From: Treponema sp. UBA7570
GTDB lineage: Bacteria; Spirochaetota; Spirochaetia; Treponematales; Treponemataceae
Assembly (NCBI GenBank): GCA_002477955.1
Contig: DLLE01000060.1
Location: 1-11,060, forward strand
Length of the DNA: 11,060 nucleotides
Reading direction: 5' to 3'
Shown: piece by piece, positions 1 to 7,384 of the stretch
Numbering within the stretch: the stretch's first letter is position 1
Layout of the letters: every line of letters starts with the position of its first letter
Notes under the pieces: model-generated
What the model was told of the DNA's origin: nothing
The model's input: only the letters and a program-made list of their open reading frames with translations
Databases searched by the model: none
Program-made: the position numbers and the translations under genes

Positions 1-84
1 GCCCCTAGGAGAATGGGGTGTCGGCGCAACGGCGGAGCAAAGCGACAAAGTGCGGCGCAGGGGAAAGGCTTTTCCCCTCTCCAT
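1..84 (-). repeat. GC-rich palindromic intergenic element, copy A
   Basis: This GC-rich block stands out from its AT-rich surroundings and contains no credible reading frame. At 59-78 there is a perfect 8-base-pair hairpin (AGGGGAAA, loop GGCT, TTTCCCCT). Smaller dyads lie inside, such as TGTCG 19-23 with CGACA 43-47 and CCCC 2-5 with GGGG 15-18. Read on the minus strand it begins with the hairpin and continues into GCGCCGC..CGCTTTGCTCCGCC, which resembles the layout of copies B-D. It may run off the left edge of the window. The hairpin is followed on the plus strand by an AT-rich but not T-only stretch, so it could also help end transcription of a gene to the left. Membership in the same family as the other copies is inferred from layout, not from long identity. 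Confidence 0.5.
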
Positions 85-107
85 AATTCTTATTTTATTG
101 TAACAAA

Positions 108-204
108 TGCTGTCGCATAGCACGGCAGTAAAAGTATTGTTTTAAGCACAATGGCGTGCGGATTTTGTTCGTTTTTTAGCCGGACTGTCCGCGCGCTTTT
201 TTTT
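108..204 (+). promoter_or_regulatory. Hairpin-rich leader of amt, ending in a terminator-like structure
   Basis: Three consecutive RNA hairpins can be drawn in the leader of the ammonium transporter gene. They are 108-130 (8 pairs including two G-U, loop CATAGCA), 146-159 (GCAC, loop AATGGC, GTGC) and 179-194 (GC-CGGA, loop CTG, TCCG-GC with one bulged C). The third is followed by eight T residues at 197-204 and a second T run at 208-216, just before the ribosome binding site GGAGG at 217-221. A short GC stem plus a U tract is the form of an intrinsic terminator, so the leader could act as an attenuator. I found no riboswitch family match and no clear promoter. A partial sigma-54-like TGGC at 153 lacks a correctly spaced TTGC. 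Confidence 0.3.
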
Positions 205-227
205 GAATTTTTTTTTGGAGGTAATTT

Positions 228-1973
228 ATGGATTCAGCTGCACTAATGGAAGCGGTAAAGTCGGTTTCTAGCGACTTGTGGGGCGTTTGGTTTCTTTTAG
301 GCGCCGCCCTCGTATTTTGGATGCAGGCCGGATTTGCAATGGTTGAAACAGGTTTTACCCGTGCGAAAAATACGGGCAACATCATCATGAAAAACCTGAT
401 GGACTTCTGCATTGGAACTGTGGTGTTTATTTTGATTGGATTCGGACTTTTCTTGGGCGAAAACGCGCTTTTCGGCTTGATTGGAAAGCCGAACTGGCAG
501 ATTTTTACAGATTACGGCAATTTTGACTGGTCAGGCTTTGTGTTCAATCTTGTATTCTGCGCGACAACAGCGACAATCGTTTCCGGCGCAATGGCGGAGC
601 GCACAAAGTTCCTTTCTTACTGCGTCTATTCCGCTGTGATTTCTGCGGTAATCTATCCTATTGAAGCGCACTGGACTTGGGGCGGCGGCTGGCTCGCGCA
701 GCTTGGGTTCCACGATTTTGCAGGCTCTAACTGTATTCATATGGTCGGCGGAATCTGCGCTCTGATTGGAGCTGCAATGGTCGGTCCTCGCATCGGAAAA
801 TTTACACGCGACAAGAGCGGAAAAGTGACTGAGGTTCACGCGTTCCCAGGCCACAATATTCCAATCGGCGCGCTCGGTGTATTTATCCTTTGGTTGGGTT
901 GGTACGGATTTAACGGTGCGGCTGCGACTTCTGTTGCCCAGCTCGGTTCAATCTTCGTTGCCACAACAATCGCTCCGGCAGTTGCGACTGTTACCTGTAT
1001 GATTTTCACTTGGATTAAATACGGAAAGCCTGATGTTTCAATGTGCTTGAACGCTTCATTGGCAGGTCTTGTTGCAATCACTGCTCCTTGTGATGTCGCG
1101 GACGCTCTTGGCGCTTCAATAATCGGAATTGTCGCAGGTCTTCTGGTTGTATTTGGCGTATGGCTTTTGGACTACAAACTTCATGTTGACGATCCTGTCG
1201 GAGCAGTTGCAGTTCACTGTTTTAACGGAATTTGGGGAACAATCGCTGTAGGGCTTTTTGCAAACCCGGCAGTTCCTGGATATTCAATTGCAAATAAGGC
1301 TGGCGAGCAGCTTGCAGGACTTTTTTACGGCGGTGGATTTGAGTGCCTCGGTCTTCAACTTCTCGGAATGATTTCAACAATCGCTTGGACTGTTGTCACA
1401 ATCACGATTTTGTTCACAGTCATCAAGAAAATTTTCGGGCTTCGCGTTACAGCGGAAGAGGAAATTGTCGGTCTTGATAAGCTCGAGCACGGACTTGATT
1501 CAGGATACGCGGGATTTGCGACAACTTATTCGACAGAAGAAGTCGAAGAAGCAGAGAATGCTGGCATCGAAATTCCGTCTCTCAGCGTTCCAGTTTCCGG
1601 CACAGCTTCAAAAGAAGCAATAGCGCACAAGGTCGTAATTGTTACACGCCAGAACAAGTTTGAAAGGCTCAAGGCCGCGATGAACGAAATTGGAATAACC
1701 GGCATGACTGTAAGCAATGTAATGGGCTGCGGAATGCAAAAAGGAGCAAGCGAATATTACCGTGGCGCTCCAGTCGAAATCAACCTTCTTCCAAAAATCA
1801 AGGTTGAAACCGTAATCAGCAAAGTTCCGGTAGACACGGTTATCGAAGCGGCACGCAAAGCCCTTTACACAGGACACATTGGCGACGGAAAAATCTTCAT
1901 AAGCGATGTGACAGGCGTTGTAAAAATCCGCACAGGCGAAACAGGCTACGATGCCCTTCAAAACGACAAATAG
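228..1973 (+). CDS. amt: Ammonium transporter fused to a C-terminal P-II signalling domain
   Basis: This 581-residue protein is an inner-membrane ammonium channel (Amt/MEP/Rh family) with a P-II (GlnB/GlnK-like) domain on its cytoplasmic C-terminus. The Amt part covers about residues 15-427. It shows AMVETGFTRAKNTG near 37-50, DFAGS at 163-167, the two pore histidines H171 (HMVGG) and H330 (VHCFNGIWGT), GWYGFNG at 224-230, and the conserved cytoplasmic tail EEEIVGLDKLEHG near 410-422. An acidic linker follows, and the P-II domain spans about 466-575. It keeps the QKG motif (504-506), T-loop YRGA (511-514), LPK (521-523), the B-loop TGHIGDGKIF (548-557) and KIRTGE (566-571). The T-loop arginine (R512, equal to Arg47 of GlnK) is kept, but the uridylylated tyrosine (Tyr51) is V516 and Glu50 is P515. 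The start is fixed by GGAGG at 217-221, six bases before the ATG. It is monocistronic, with a terminator directly downstream. Family assignment is certain; loss of covalent control is inferred. Confidence 0.96.
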   Translation: MDSAALMEAVKSVSSDLWGVWFLLGAALVFWMQAGFAMVETGFTRAKNTGNIIMKNLMDFCIGTVVFILIGFGLFLGENALFGLIGKPNWQIFTDYGNFDWSGFVFNLVFCATTATIVSGAMAERTKFLSYCVYSAVISAVIYPIEAHWTWGGGWLAQLGFHDFAGSNCIHMVGGICALIGAAMVGPRIGKFTRDKSGKVTEVHAFPGHNIPIGALGVFILWLGWYGFNGAAATSVAQLGSIFVATTIAPAVATVTCMIFTWIKYGKPDVSMCLNASLAGLVAITAPCDVADALGASIIGIVAGLLVVFGVWLLDYKLHVDDPVGAVAVHCFNGIWGTIAVGLFANPAVPGYSIANKAGEQLAGLFYGGGFECLGLQLLGMISTIAWTVVTITILFTVIKKIFGLRVTAEEEIVGLDKLEHGLDSGYAGFATTYSTEEVEEAENAGIEIPSLSVPVSGTASKEAIAHKVVIVTRQNKFERLKAAMNEIGITGMTVSNVMGCGMQKGASEYYRGAPVEINLLPKIKVETVISKVPVDTVIEAARKALYTGHIGDGKIFISDVTGVVKIRTGETGYDALQNDK

Positions 1974-1998
1974 TTAAAAAAAATAGCGGTTTGACGTT

Positions 1999-2046
1999 AA
2001 ACGGTGATTGAGCACAGTCAAAAGTGCATCGGTCGCCGTTTTTTTT
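1999..2046 (+). terminator. Intrinsic terminator of amt
   Basis: Outer arms AAACGG (1999-2004) and CCGTTT (2036-2041) and inner arms GCAC (2012-2015) and GTGC (2024-2027) form a long imperfect stem. It is followed by eight T residues at 2039-2046, 26 bases after the amt stop codon. On the minus strand the same region offers a short stem (GTTTG/TAAAC type, 1989-2002) followed by an eight-T run at the mirror position (complement of 1976-1983). It may therefore also stop transcription coming from the convergent GH13 gene. Confidence 0.75.
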
Positions 2047-2047
2047 A

Positions 2048-2139
2048 GGGCGCCACCCGCTTTTGCGGGCCGGAGTACTACAGGCTTCGGTGCCCTCGGT
2101 GCTTTGCACCGGCTTCGCCGCCTTCCGTGTTCCTGGCGC
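2048..2139 (+). repeat. GC-rich two-hairpin intergenic element, copy B
   Basis: The element starts right after the amt terminator T run. Its outer ends pair as GCGCCA (2050-2055) with TGGCGC (2134-2139). Inside are hairpin 1, CCCGC-TTTT-GCGGG (2056-2069), and hairpin 2, CGGTGC-TTT-GCACCG (2097-2111), followed by GCTTCGCCGCC. The order GGG..CCA, hairpin 1, a CGG-rich spacer and hairpin 2 matches copies C and D. No protein is credible here, because the minus-strand frames across it are shadows without a ribosome site. It lies between the convergent amt and GH13 genes. Confidence 0.6.
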
Positions 2140-2180
2140 ATCAGCTTGCTAACCGTCAAATCCTCATAAAAAATTCAGTT

Positions 2181-5100
2181 TTATTCTTTTTTTGCCGTCT
2201 TTTTTTTAGTTTTTACAGATTTTTCATCTTTTTTTGATGCTTTCGCAGTTTTTTTCTTTTTTGGAGCAAAAGTTTTCAAGAAATTCTCGCACTTGTATTC
2301 AGATTTTTTCTGAGCGCTGTCGAGATTCTTAAAAATTTTTTTGATTTTTTCTGTCAGAGCTTTTGATGTTCCCTCCAAAAGAATTTCTTCGGCTTCTTTT
2401 AGTGCATTTTCCATCATCTCTTTGTTAAACCATTTTACGCCGTCAAATTCGTTTGTTCCTGTCAAACTCTTGCTGTATTCTGAGCTTACAAGCAGTTTTG
2501 CAAGCGAAAGTTCATCAATTTTTGCGCTTTTAAAAATAAATGTTTTTTCAAAGAAACTGTACGAACCTTCGATTTTTTCTGCAATCTTGCGCTGCAAATT
2601 CCAGTTTAAGCATAATCCCGTTTTTGAGAGCGGTTCAAGCAAAATCAAAATCTGTTTTTTGAGCCTCAGGATGCTGTCTTTTTTCTGAACCGGCGCCAGT
2701 TTTATTGCCGGAAGCTTGATTTTTTTCTTTGCCGGTGCAAATTTTTCAGCAGTTTTATAGAACTCTCTTAGCGGCGCCTCAAGTTTGAGCTTAAGTTCAC
2801 TGCTAGAAGGCTTTTTGTTTTCTTCAAAGAATTTTACGGTTTCGTCCAGCAAAGCGCCGAATTTTTCATAGATTTCCTTAAAATGCAGTTCTTGCCAGGC
2901 AATTTTTAAGTCTGGAGTTCCGCTTCCATTCAAAAAGTTGCAAAGTTCTTCAAGTTTTCCGTCGCTGTCTTTTTTCTGCTCAATGTTCATAAAGACCTGA
3001 GTTTCAAAACCGTTCAGAGCAATAAACATTCCATGTTCGCAAATATCCTTTGAGCGTCTTATGTACCATTTTGCAGAGCGCTGTTCGTAAAAAATTACAA
3101 AACTGCCGGCTTGTGCATTCAGTCCCAAACCTTCGGAAAGTGAGCGCGAAACAAGCTTTTTGTCGTTTTCGCCAGAACCTGTTTTTACGGCATATTCGCA
3201 CGACTGTTTTATCCAGCCGGCCGCACGTTCGTATTTGTTGTTGTAGAAAACGAGTGTATATTCGTGTCCGCAACGGTTTGAATAAGCAAAGACGTTTTCG
3301 TTTACGCTTCCGTTGTTCCAGACATCGTAGAACAAAAAGTCTTCAACTCCTGCAAACAGATAGCGTTTTTTGAGAAGAGGGAAAATTTCGTGGTTATGCC
3401 GTTCAATTAAATACTGGTCAGGAGATTCGTCGCGGTAAGAGCGCATATATTCCATTCCGTATTTTTCTTCAAAACCTTCAATCTGTCCGTGTCCAAACAT
3501 TGGCAGCCCAGGCATTGTTATCATAAGCGTGCAGACGCCAAAATATTTGTCGCCTTTTCCAAACTGGGCAACTGCCGTTTCTTCGTCCGGATTGTTCATA
3601 AAATTTACATAACGCTTTAAAATCTGCGGATCAAAGGCAATCGTGTTTTTTACTGTCGAACGATACTTAAAGTTTTCTTCTTTTTTAAGCATGTTCATAA
3701 ATGCTGAATTATAAACTCGGTGCATTCCAAGTGTTCGTGTAAAATATCCTTCCATCATCCAAAATGCTTCTGCAAGAAGGAGGGTATCAGGAACTTCTTT
3801 TGCAACACGATCAACAACTTCGCGCCAAAATTCATTTGGAATTCTTTTTTCAAATTCTTCTGCCGAAAGCGCATATTCGCTTCTGGTTGCAATGTCGCCG
3901 CCTTTTCCTGGTTCTGGATACCAAAGCCGTTTTATGTGTTTTTTTGTTAAAACCATGGCCGCATCAAAACGTATAATTGGAAAGTTTCTTGCAACATGCA
4001 GAATTTCCTGCATTACTTCTTCGCGGGCCTGAGGATTTAAAAAATCAATCTGAGCTGTATCGTTCCACGGCATTCCTGTTCCGTCGTTTCCGTGGTAAAT
4101 GTAGCGCGTATCGCCAGTCTGAGTATCGACGCGTTTAAAGACAACGGCACAGTCATTTTTTGAGTAATAATGGTCTTCCAGATAGATTGCAACCCTGCTG
4201 TCGTGGCTCAAGTTTACACCGTTAAAAGTGTACTGCGGAAAAGGATTGTCGCGCCTTTGAACGAACAAATCCGGTTTTTCAACCACCCATTTAGAATCCA
4301 TTCCGGTGTGATTTGGAACCATGTCGCTTGCAAGTCGGATTCCGCGCTGCCAAAGCCTTGTACGCAGGTTTTTAAGCGCGTCCCAGCCGCCAAGATTAGA
4401 AGCAATTTCATAATCTTCGAGAGAATATGCGCTTGCCGCTGCTTCAGGATTTCCGCATAACTGTTTTATTCTCTTGCTTGCAGAAGAACGCTCCCAAAGA
4501 CCGATTAACCAAAGTCCTGTAAAACCCCTGTCGCGCAGCAAATCTAGTTCTTCGTCAGGAATCTGATCCAGTCTCGAAATTTCCCTATTGTATTTTTTAG
4601 AAAGCTGAAAAAGCCATACAAGGACGGTTTTTGCCATTAAAACAACGCGAGGCATCCATTCTTTGTCGCTGCTAAACCTCTCATATTCTTTCATTAAATA
4701 GTCGTAGTTTGGAGGACTCATGTCCGGGCTTCCTCCGTTTGTCGGACGCCATTCCGGTTTCCATTCTTCAGACAGAAGGTCGCTTCCTCCAAAAAGTCTC
4801 TTTATCCAGTAATCTTCACTTTCGCCTTCGCCCGGCAAAAAAAGATCAGACCAATGAATGCGGACATAATTCAACTGTTCTTGCAGATTGTCCGGAGCAA
4901 ATTTTACAGGTTCTTTCAAAAACGAAATCAAATCGTGGCCGTAAGTTCCCCAAAAAGGCAATTGCTTAAAATAAGACTGAATAAGTTTCCATGATTCGCC
5001 ATAAATTGACTTTTTTTCCAAATTAGAATCGTCAAAAAGCGGATAAAAAGGCTTAAAAGCAGGATTTTCGTTCGCCAGATGAAGCATAATCATCTCTTCG

Positions 5101-5555
5101 AGCGTCTGTTCCCGGTTTGTGCGCGTGCGATTTGTCTTTCGTTCAACCATTTCAGTGTTCAAAAAATCTTGAATTGAACATTCGCCCTTGTAAACTGCGA
5201 CCGGTGGAAATTCCTCGCAAAAAGCCGTCAAAAGAGAATCGACTTTTTCTTTAGAAAATTTCGAATCAAGTTCACCTAAAGCTTCTTTAAATGCATCAGG
5301 ATATTTTTGTCTTCTGTAAGTCCAGCATGCAAGATGAAAAACTTCGTCCAAAAGTCCCATTGCGTTCAGAGTTCCTGCGCTTACTTCTGTTTTTCCGTTC
5401 TTTTTTAAGTATTCGTTAAATTTTGCCTGAAAAGCCCGTACTGCTGGCAAATTCGCAAGAATAACGTTGCCGCTCGAAGAAAAAAGCCCTTCAGAAAAAT
5501 TACAGGCGTTTCTGACCGTCCGCGAAATATGAAATTCATTGTAAGAAAAGGTCAT
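2181..5555 (-). CDS. Large GH13 alpha-amylase-family protein, cytoplasmic
   Basis: With the start used here the product has 1124 residues, much longer than a plain alpha-amylase. A helical N-terminal region of about 310 residues comes first. The GH13 barrel follows: GFTGLWLIGLWERS near 344-357, AYSLEDY near 376-382, region I DMVPNH (D411-H416), region II IRFD with nucleophile D531, region III LLLAEAF with acid/base E596, and region IV FMNNPDE with the stabilising D657. All three catalytic acids are present, so it is probably active on alpha-glucan or a related alpha-glucoside. The exact reaction cannot be read from sequence. Region IV has proline (P656) where the usual NHD has histidine. A C-terminal extension from about residue 830 ends in a lysine-rich tail. 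No signal peptide is seen, which suggests cytoplasmic glucan or storage metabolism. The ATG at 5555 is preferred because GGAGG sits just upstream of it. The ATG 21 bases earlier (5576) would put that GGAGG inside the gene and has no ribosome site of its own. Confidence 0.9.
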   Translation of the reverse strand: MTFSYNEFHISRTVRNACNFSEGLFSSSGNVILANLPAVRAFQAKFNEYLKKNGKTEVSAGTLNAMGLLDEVFHLACWTYRRQKYPDAFKEALGELDSKFSKEKVDSLLTAFCEEFPPVAVYKGECSIQDFLNTEMVERKTNRTRTNREQTLEEMIMLHLANENPAFKPFYPLFDDSNLEKKSIYGESWKLIQSYFKQLPFWGTYGHDLISFLKEPVKFAPDNLQEQLNYVRIHWSDLFLPGEGESEDYWIKRLFGGSDLLSEEWKPEWRPTNGGSPDMSPPNYDYLMKEYERFSSDKEWMPRVVLMAKTVLVWLFQLSKKYNREISRLDQIPDEELDLLRDRGFTGLWLIGLWERSSASKRIKQLCGNPEAAASAYSLEDYEIASNLGGWDALKNLRTRLWQRGIRLASDMVPNHTGMDSKWVVEKPDLFVQRRDNPFPQYTFNGVNLSHDSRVAIYLEDHYYSKNDCAVVFKRVDTQTGDTRYIYHGNDGTGMPWNDTAQIDFLNPQAREEVMQEILHVARNFPIIRFDAAMVLTKKHIKRLWYPEPGKGGDIATRSEYALSAEEFEKRIPNEFWREVVDRVAKEVPDTLLLAEAFWMMEGYFTRTLGMHRVYNSAFMNMLKKEENFKYRSTVKNTIAFDPQILKRYVNFMNNPDEETAVAQFGKGDKYFGVCTLMITMPGLPMFGHGQIEGFEEKYGMEYMRSYRDESPDQYLIERHNHEIFPLLKKRYLFAGVEDFLFYDVWNNGSVNENVFAYSNRCGHEYTLVFYNNKYERAAGWIKQSCEYAVKTGSGENDKKLVSRSLSEGLGLNAQAGSFVIFYEQRSAKWYIRRSKDICEHGMFIALNGFETQVFMNIEQKKDSDGKLEELCNFLNGSGTPDLKIAWQELHFKEIYEKFGALLDETVKFFEENKKPSSSELKLKLEAPLREFYKTAEKFAPAKKKIKLPAIKLAPVQKKDSILRLKKQILILLEPLSKTGLCLNWNLQRKIAEKIEGSYSFFEKTFIFKSAKIDELSLAKLLVSSEYSKSLTGTNEFDGVKWFNKEMMENALKEAEEILLEGTSKALTEKIKKIFKNLDSAQKKSEYKCENFLKTFAPKKKKTAKASKKDEKSVKTKKKTAKKE

Positions 5556-5652
5556 TTTTTCCTCCGTTTTGCGCATTTATTTGAAAAATTTTTGCCGATT
5601 TTTTTTGCAAAGAAAGTAATTGCAAGACAATTCAAAAATCGACATTTTTCTC

Positions 5653-5681
5653 ATTATAGCATACTAGAAGGCAAAAATGAC
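5653..5681 (-). promoter_or_regulatory. Extended -10 promoter for the GH13 gene
   Basis: On the minus strand there is a perfect TATAAT (5653-5658) preceded by TGC (5659-5661), an extended -10 signature. With a 17-base spacer the -35 position is GTCATT (5676-5681), a poor match that the TGn extension can offset. Transcription would start near 5646 and give a leader of about 90 bases before the ATG at 5555. It lies between the radical SAM gene stop and the GH13 start, so the GH13 gene can be transcribed on its own even if the upstream pair reads through. A 13-base AT dyad (5674-5686) overlaps the -35 region. Confidence 0.6.
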
Positions 5682-5697
5682 ATTTTGAGGTTATTTT

Positions 5698-6717
5698 TTA
5701 TTCAATAAAACCGTTTTTCCAGTGCCAGACAGGTTTTGCCAGTTTATTTGAAAAAGGCTGTTGTTTTGTAAAGTCCGGAAGCCAGTCCGTATCAGTGCTC
5801 AAATCCTGATAAAAAAGCAAGTCAAAATCAAAAGCTTCTATCATATCGCGCAGATCCTGGTCTTCGGTTGTGTTTACAAGCCTGTTTTCGATTGACGAAA
5901 GCGCATTTTTCCGTTTTTTCAGTTCATCTTCGCTTCCTTCAAAGGGAACTGGAGTATACTGGTTCATGAGCGAAATTATCGCTTTTTTGTCTGCGTTTTC
6001 TTTGAGCCACGAAAGCACATCCACAGTTTCTTCAAAACGGCCTGGCAAGAAAAGGTGGCGTATTATTACGCCTTGAAGGAGTTTTTGTTTTGTTATTCTA
6101 TTTTTTTTTACGCTGGCAAATTTAAGCGGATTGTGTTCAATCATCCACAAAAGGGCTTTTTTTGCAACTTCCGGATAATCTTCGGCCGAGCACAGTTTTT
6201 TAGAAAGTTCTGAGCTCAAGGTCTTAAAATCCGGCAAAAAAATCGTCACTAATCCGTCGAGCATTTCGAGCATTTCAACGCTGTCATAACCGGAACTGTT
6301 CCAGCATACAGGCAGTTTTAGTCCGCGTTTTTTAGCTTCTTCAATAAATTGCGCAAGTTTTGGAATGTGGTGGCTCGGCGTAACAAGATTTATGTTTTCC
6401 GCGCCGGCATTTTCAAGTTTAAGACAGATTTCTGCAAATTCCTCTTTAGAGACAGTTTTTCCCATTCCCTGCTGGCTTATCTGATAATTCTGGCAGAACG
6501 CACAGCGCAGGTTGCATCCAGTCAAAAAAATAGTTCCGCTTCCGGAATGAACAGTAACAGGAGGCTCTTCTCCAAAGTGCAGGCACGCCACCGAAACTTT
6601 CAGGTCAGCGTCTTCAAGACAAAATCCTGTTTTTCCGGCAAATCTATTTACACCGCATTTTCGCGGACATAGCCTGCATTCCGAATACAAATTTACAATT
6701 TCGTTATCGCTAATCAT
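5698..6717 (-). CDS. PflX/COG1313-type radical SAM protein
   Basis: This 339-residue radical SAM enzyme resembles pyruvate formate-lyase activases and belongs to the COG1313 (PflX-like) group, whose substrate is not established. The radical SAM cluster motif is CNLRCAFC (C68, C72, C75), followed by QNYQISQ. An N-terminal cysteine set, C14, C17, C21 and C33 (CRLCPRKC, TGFC), is typical of the group and could bind a second metal centre. The segments HFGEEPP (47-53), SGSGTIFLTGC (58-68), NLVTPSHHIP, IIRHLFLPG and LMNQYTPVPFE are characteristic. It begins only five bases after the stop of the small acidic gene (6723-7130) and has no clear ribosome site. It is therefore probably translated by coupling and belongs to the same transcript. 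Its product is distinct from the true PflA further along (9430-10176). The family call is firm; the reaction is unknown. Confidence 0.9.
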   Translation of the reverse strand: MISDNEIVNLYSECRLCPRKCGVNRFAGKTGFCLEDADLKVSVACLHFGEEPPVTVHSGSGTIFLTGCNLRCAFCQNYQISQQGMGKTVSKEEFAEICLKLENAGAENINLVTPSHHIPKLAQFIEEAKKRGLKLPVCWNSSGYDSVEMLEMLDGLVTIFLPDFKTLSSELSKKLCSAEDYPEVAKKALLWMIEHNPLKFASVKKNRITKQKLLQGVIIRHLFLPGRFEETVDVLSWLKENADKKAIISLMNQYTPVPFEGSEDELKKRKNALSSIENRLVNTTEDQDLRDMIEAFDFDLLFYQDLSTDTDWLPDFTKQQPFSNKLAKPVWHWKNGFIE

Positions 6718-6722
6718 AAAAA

Positions 6723-7130
6723 CTAAAGCGCGCCGTTATCAAGAATTATGCTCATAAAATTCTGCAGACTGTCCAAATCCAAATTTTCAGCTTCGTCATC
6801 GCAAAAATCCTTGAGAGTTTCCCAGTCGTCGCCAGTTAAAATTGAATAATCTTCGTCAGAATCTCCGTCCAAAAAGTTCTGAAAAACCGTAATCCTGTCG
6901 ATATTTTCCTGCGAAGGTTCATTTTCGACGTCGGCCGAAGAAAAAATATACGAATTCAGCCAATAATCCGCAATCGACCTTGCCAAATCGCCTGCATTTC
7001 TGTTTGAAGAGGCAAAAAGACTTGAAATCTGCTCGCAAACTTTTCTGCCGTCGTATTTTCCGCCATTGTCAGCGCGCACGTGCTTTTTAATTCTCTGAAT
7101 ATCAGCCAAAAATTTAGAAGTATCCGACAT
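6723..7130 (-). CDS. Small acidic protein of unknown function, paired with the radical SAM gene
   Basis: I do not recognise this 135-residue protein. The N-terminal third is mixed and basic (IQRIKKHVRADNGGKYDGRK, near 11-30). The second half is very acidic (SDEDYS, TGDDWE, DDEAENLDLDS) and predicted helical. There is no signal peptide, membrane segment or cysteine motif for metal binding (a single Cys near residue 32, and one more near 109). The start is supported by AAAAGGA about eight bases before the ATG. The stop lies five bases from the start of the radical SAM gene, which suggests an operon and possibly a functional partnership. Transcription probably begins at the minus-strand promoter at 7314-7342, giving a leader of about 175 bases that contains element copy C. 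It is a real gene judging by start signal, spacing and continuous frame. Confidence 0.75.
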   Translation of the reverse strand: MSDTSKFLADIQRIKKHVRADNGGKYDGRKVCEQISSLFASSNRNAGDLARSIADYWLNSYIFSSADVENEPSQENIDRITVFQNFLDGDSDEDYSILTGDDWETLKDFCDDEAENLDLDSLQNFMSIILDNGAL

Positions 7131-7170
7131 ATTAACATTCCTTTTTATAAATATAAATTAAATTTTTATT

Positions 7171-7291
7171 CGGGACCATTTTTGCTTTGCAAAAAGCGGG
7201 CTTTTCGCGGCTCCGGCAATTCGCCTTCGACCAAAGGCAAGCCTTTGTTTTCGCTGCGCTCACCGCTTCAATCCCTTGTCTAAAAGACCCG
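7171..7291 (+). repeat. GC-rich two-hairpin intergenic element, copy C
   Basis: The element is bounded by CGGG (7171-7174) and CCCG (7288-7291). Hairpin 1 is TTTTTGC-TTT-GCAAAAA (7179-7195), then GCGGGCTTTTCGCGGCTCCGGC, then GACC, then hairpin 2 CAAAGGC-AA-GCCTTTG (7232-7247), then a TTTTCGCTGCGCTC segment. It matches copy D read on the minus strand in order and in several short identical stretches. Hairpin 2 differs from that of D by paired changes. If the minus-strand promoter at 7314-7342 is used, the whole element is transcribed in antisense orientation as the leader of the small acidic gene. Confidence 0.65.
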
Positions 7292-7313
7292 AAAATTTAA
7301 AAACTTCATTTTT

Positions 7314-7342
7314 ATTATAGAAAAACAATATTTAAACTTCAA
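7314..7342 (-). promoter_or_regulatory. Promoter for the acidic-protein/radical SAM pair
   Basis: The minus strand reads TTGAAG (7337-7342), a 17-base spacer, then a perfect TATAAT (7314-7319). Transcription would begin near 7307. The next minus-strand gene starts at 7130, so the transcript would have a structured leader of about 175 bases. The -35 box overlaps that of the plus-strand promoter next to it. Confidence 0.6.
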
Positions 7343-7366
7343 TAAAAACAAAAACGGTAGTATAAT
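7338..7366 (+). promoter_or_regulatory. Upstream promoter of the ptsN-like gene (P1)
   Basis: A perfect TATAAT lies at 7361-7366. With a 17-base spacer its -35 position is TTCAAT (7338-7343), a weak match that overlaps the -35 box of the divergent promoter. A transcript starting near 7373 would run straight into the hairpin and T run at 7385-7412 before reaching the gene. Confidence 0.45.
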
Positions 7367-7384
7367 AAAACTAGAATCAGGAAC

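Noticed and set aside
153..176. Sigma-54 promoter upstream of amt
   Set aside because: TGGC is present but TTGC at the required spacing is not.
1608..2159. Minus-strand frames across the end of amt and element copy B
   Set aside because: They lack ribosome sites, lie opposite the P-II coding region or inside the palindromic element, and have no recognisable domain.
5556..5576. Earlier start of the GH13 gene at 5576, adding MRKTEEK
   Set aside because: The ribosome site GGAGG lies within those seven codons and correctly precedes the ATG at 5555; nothing suitable precedes 5576.
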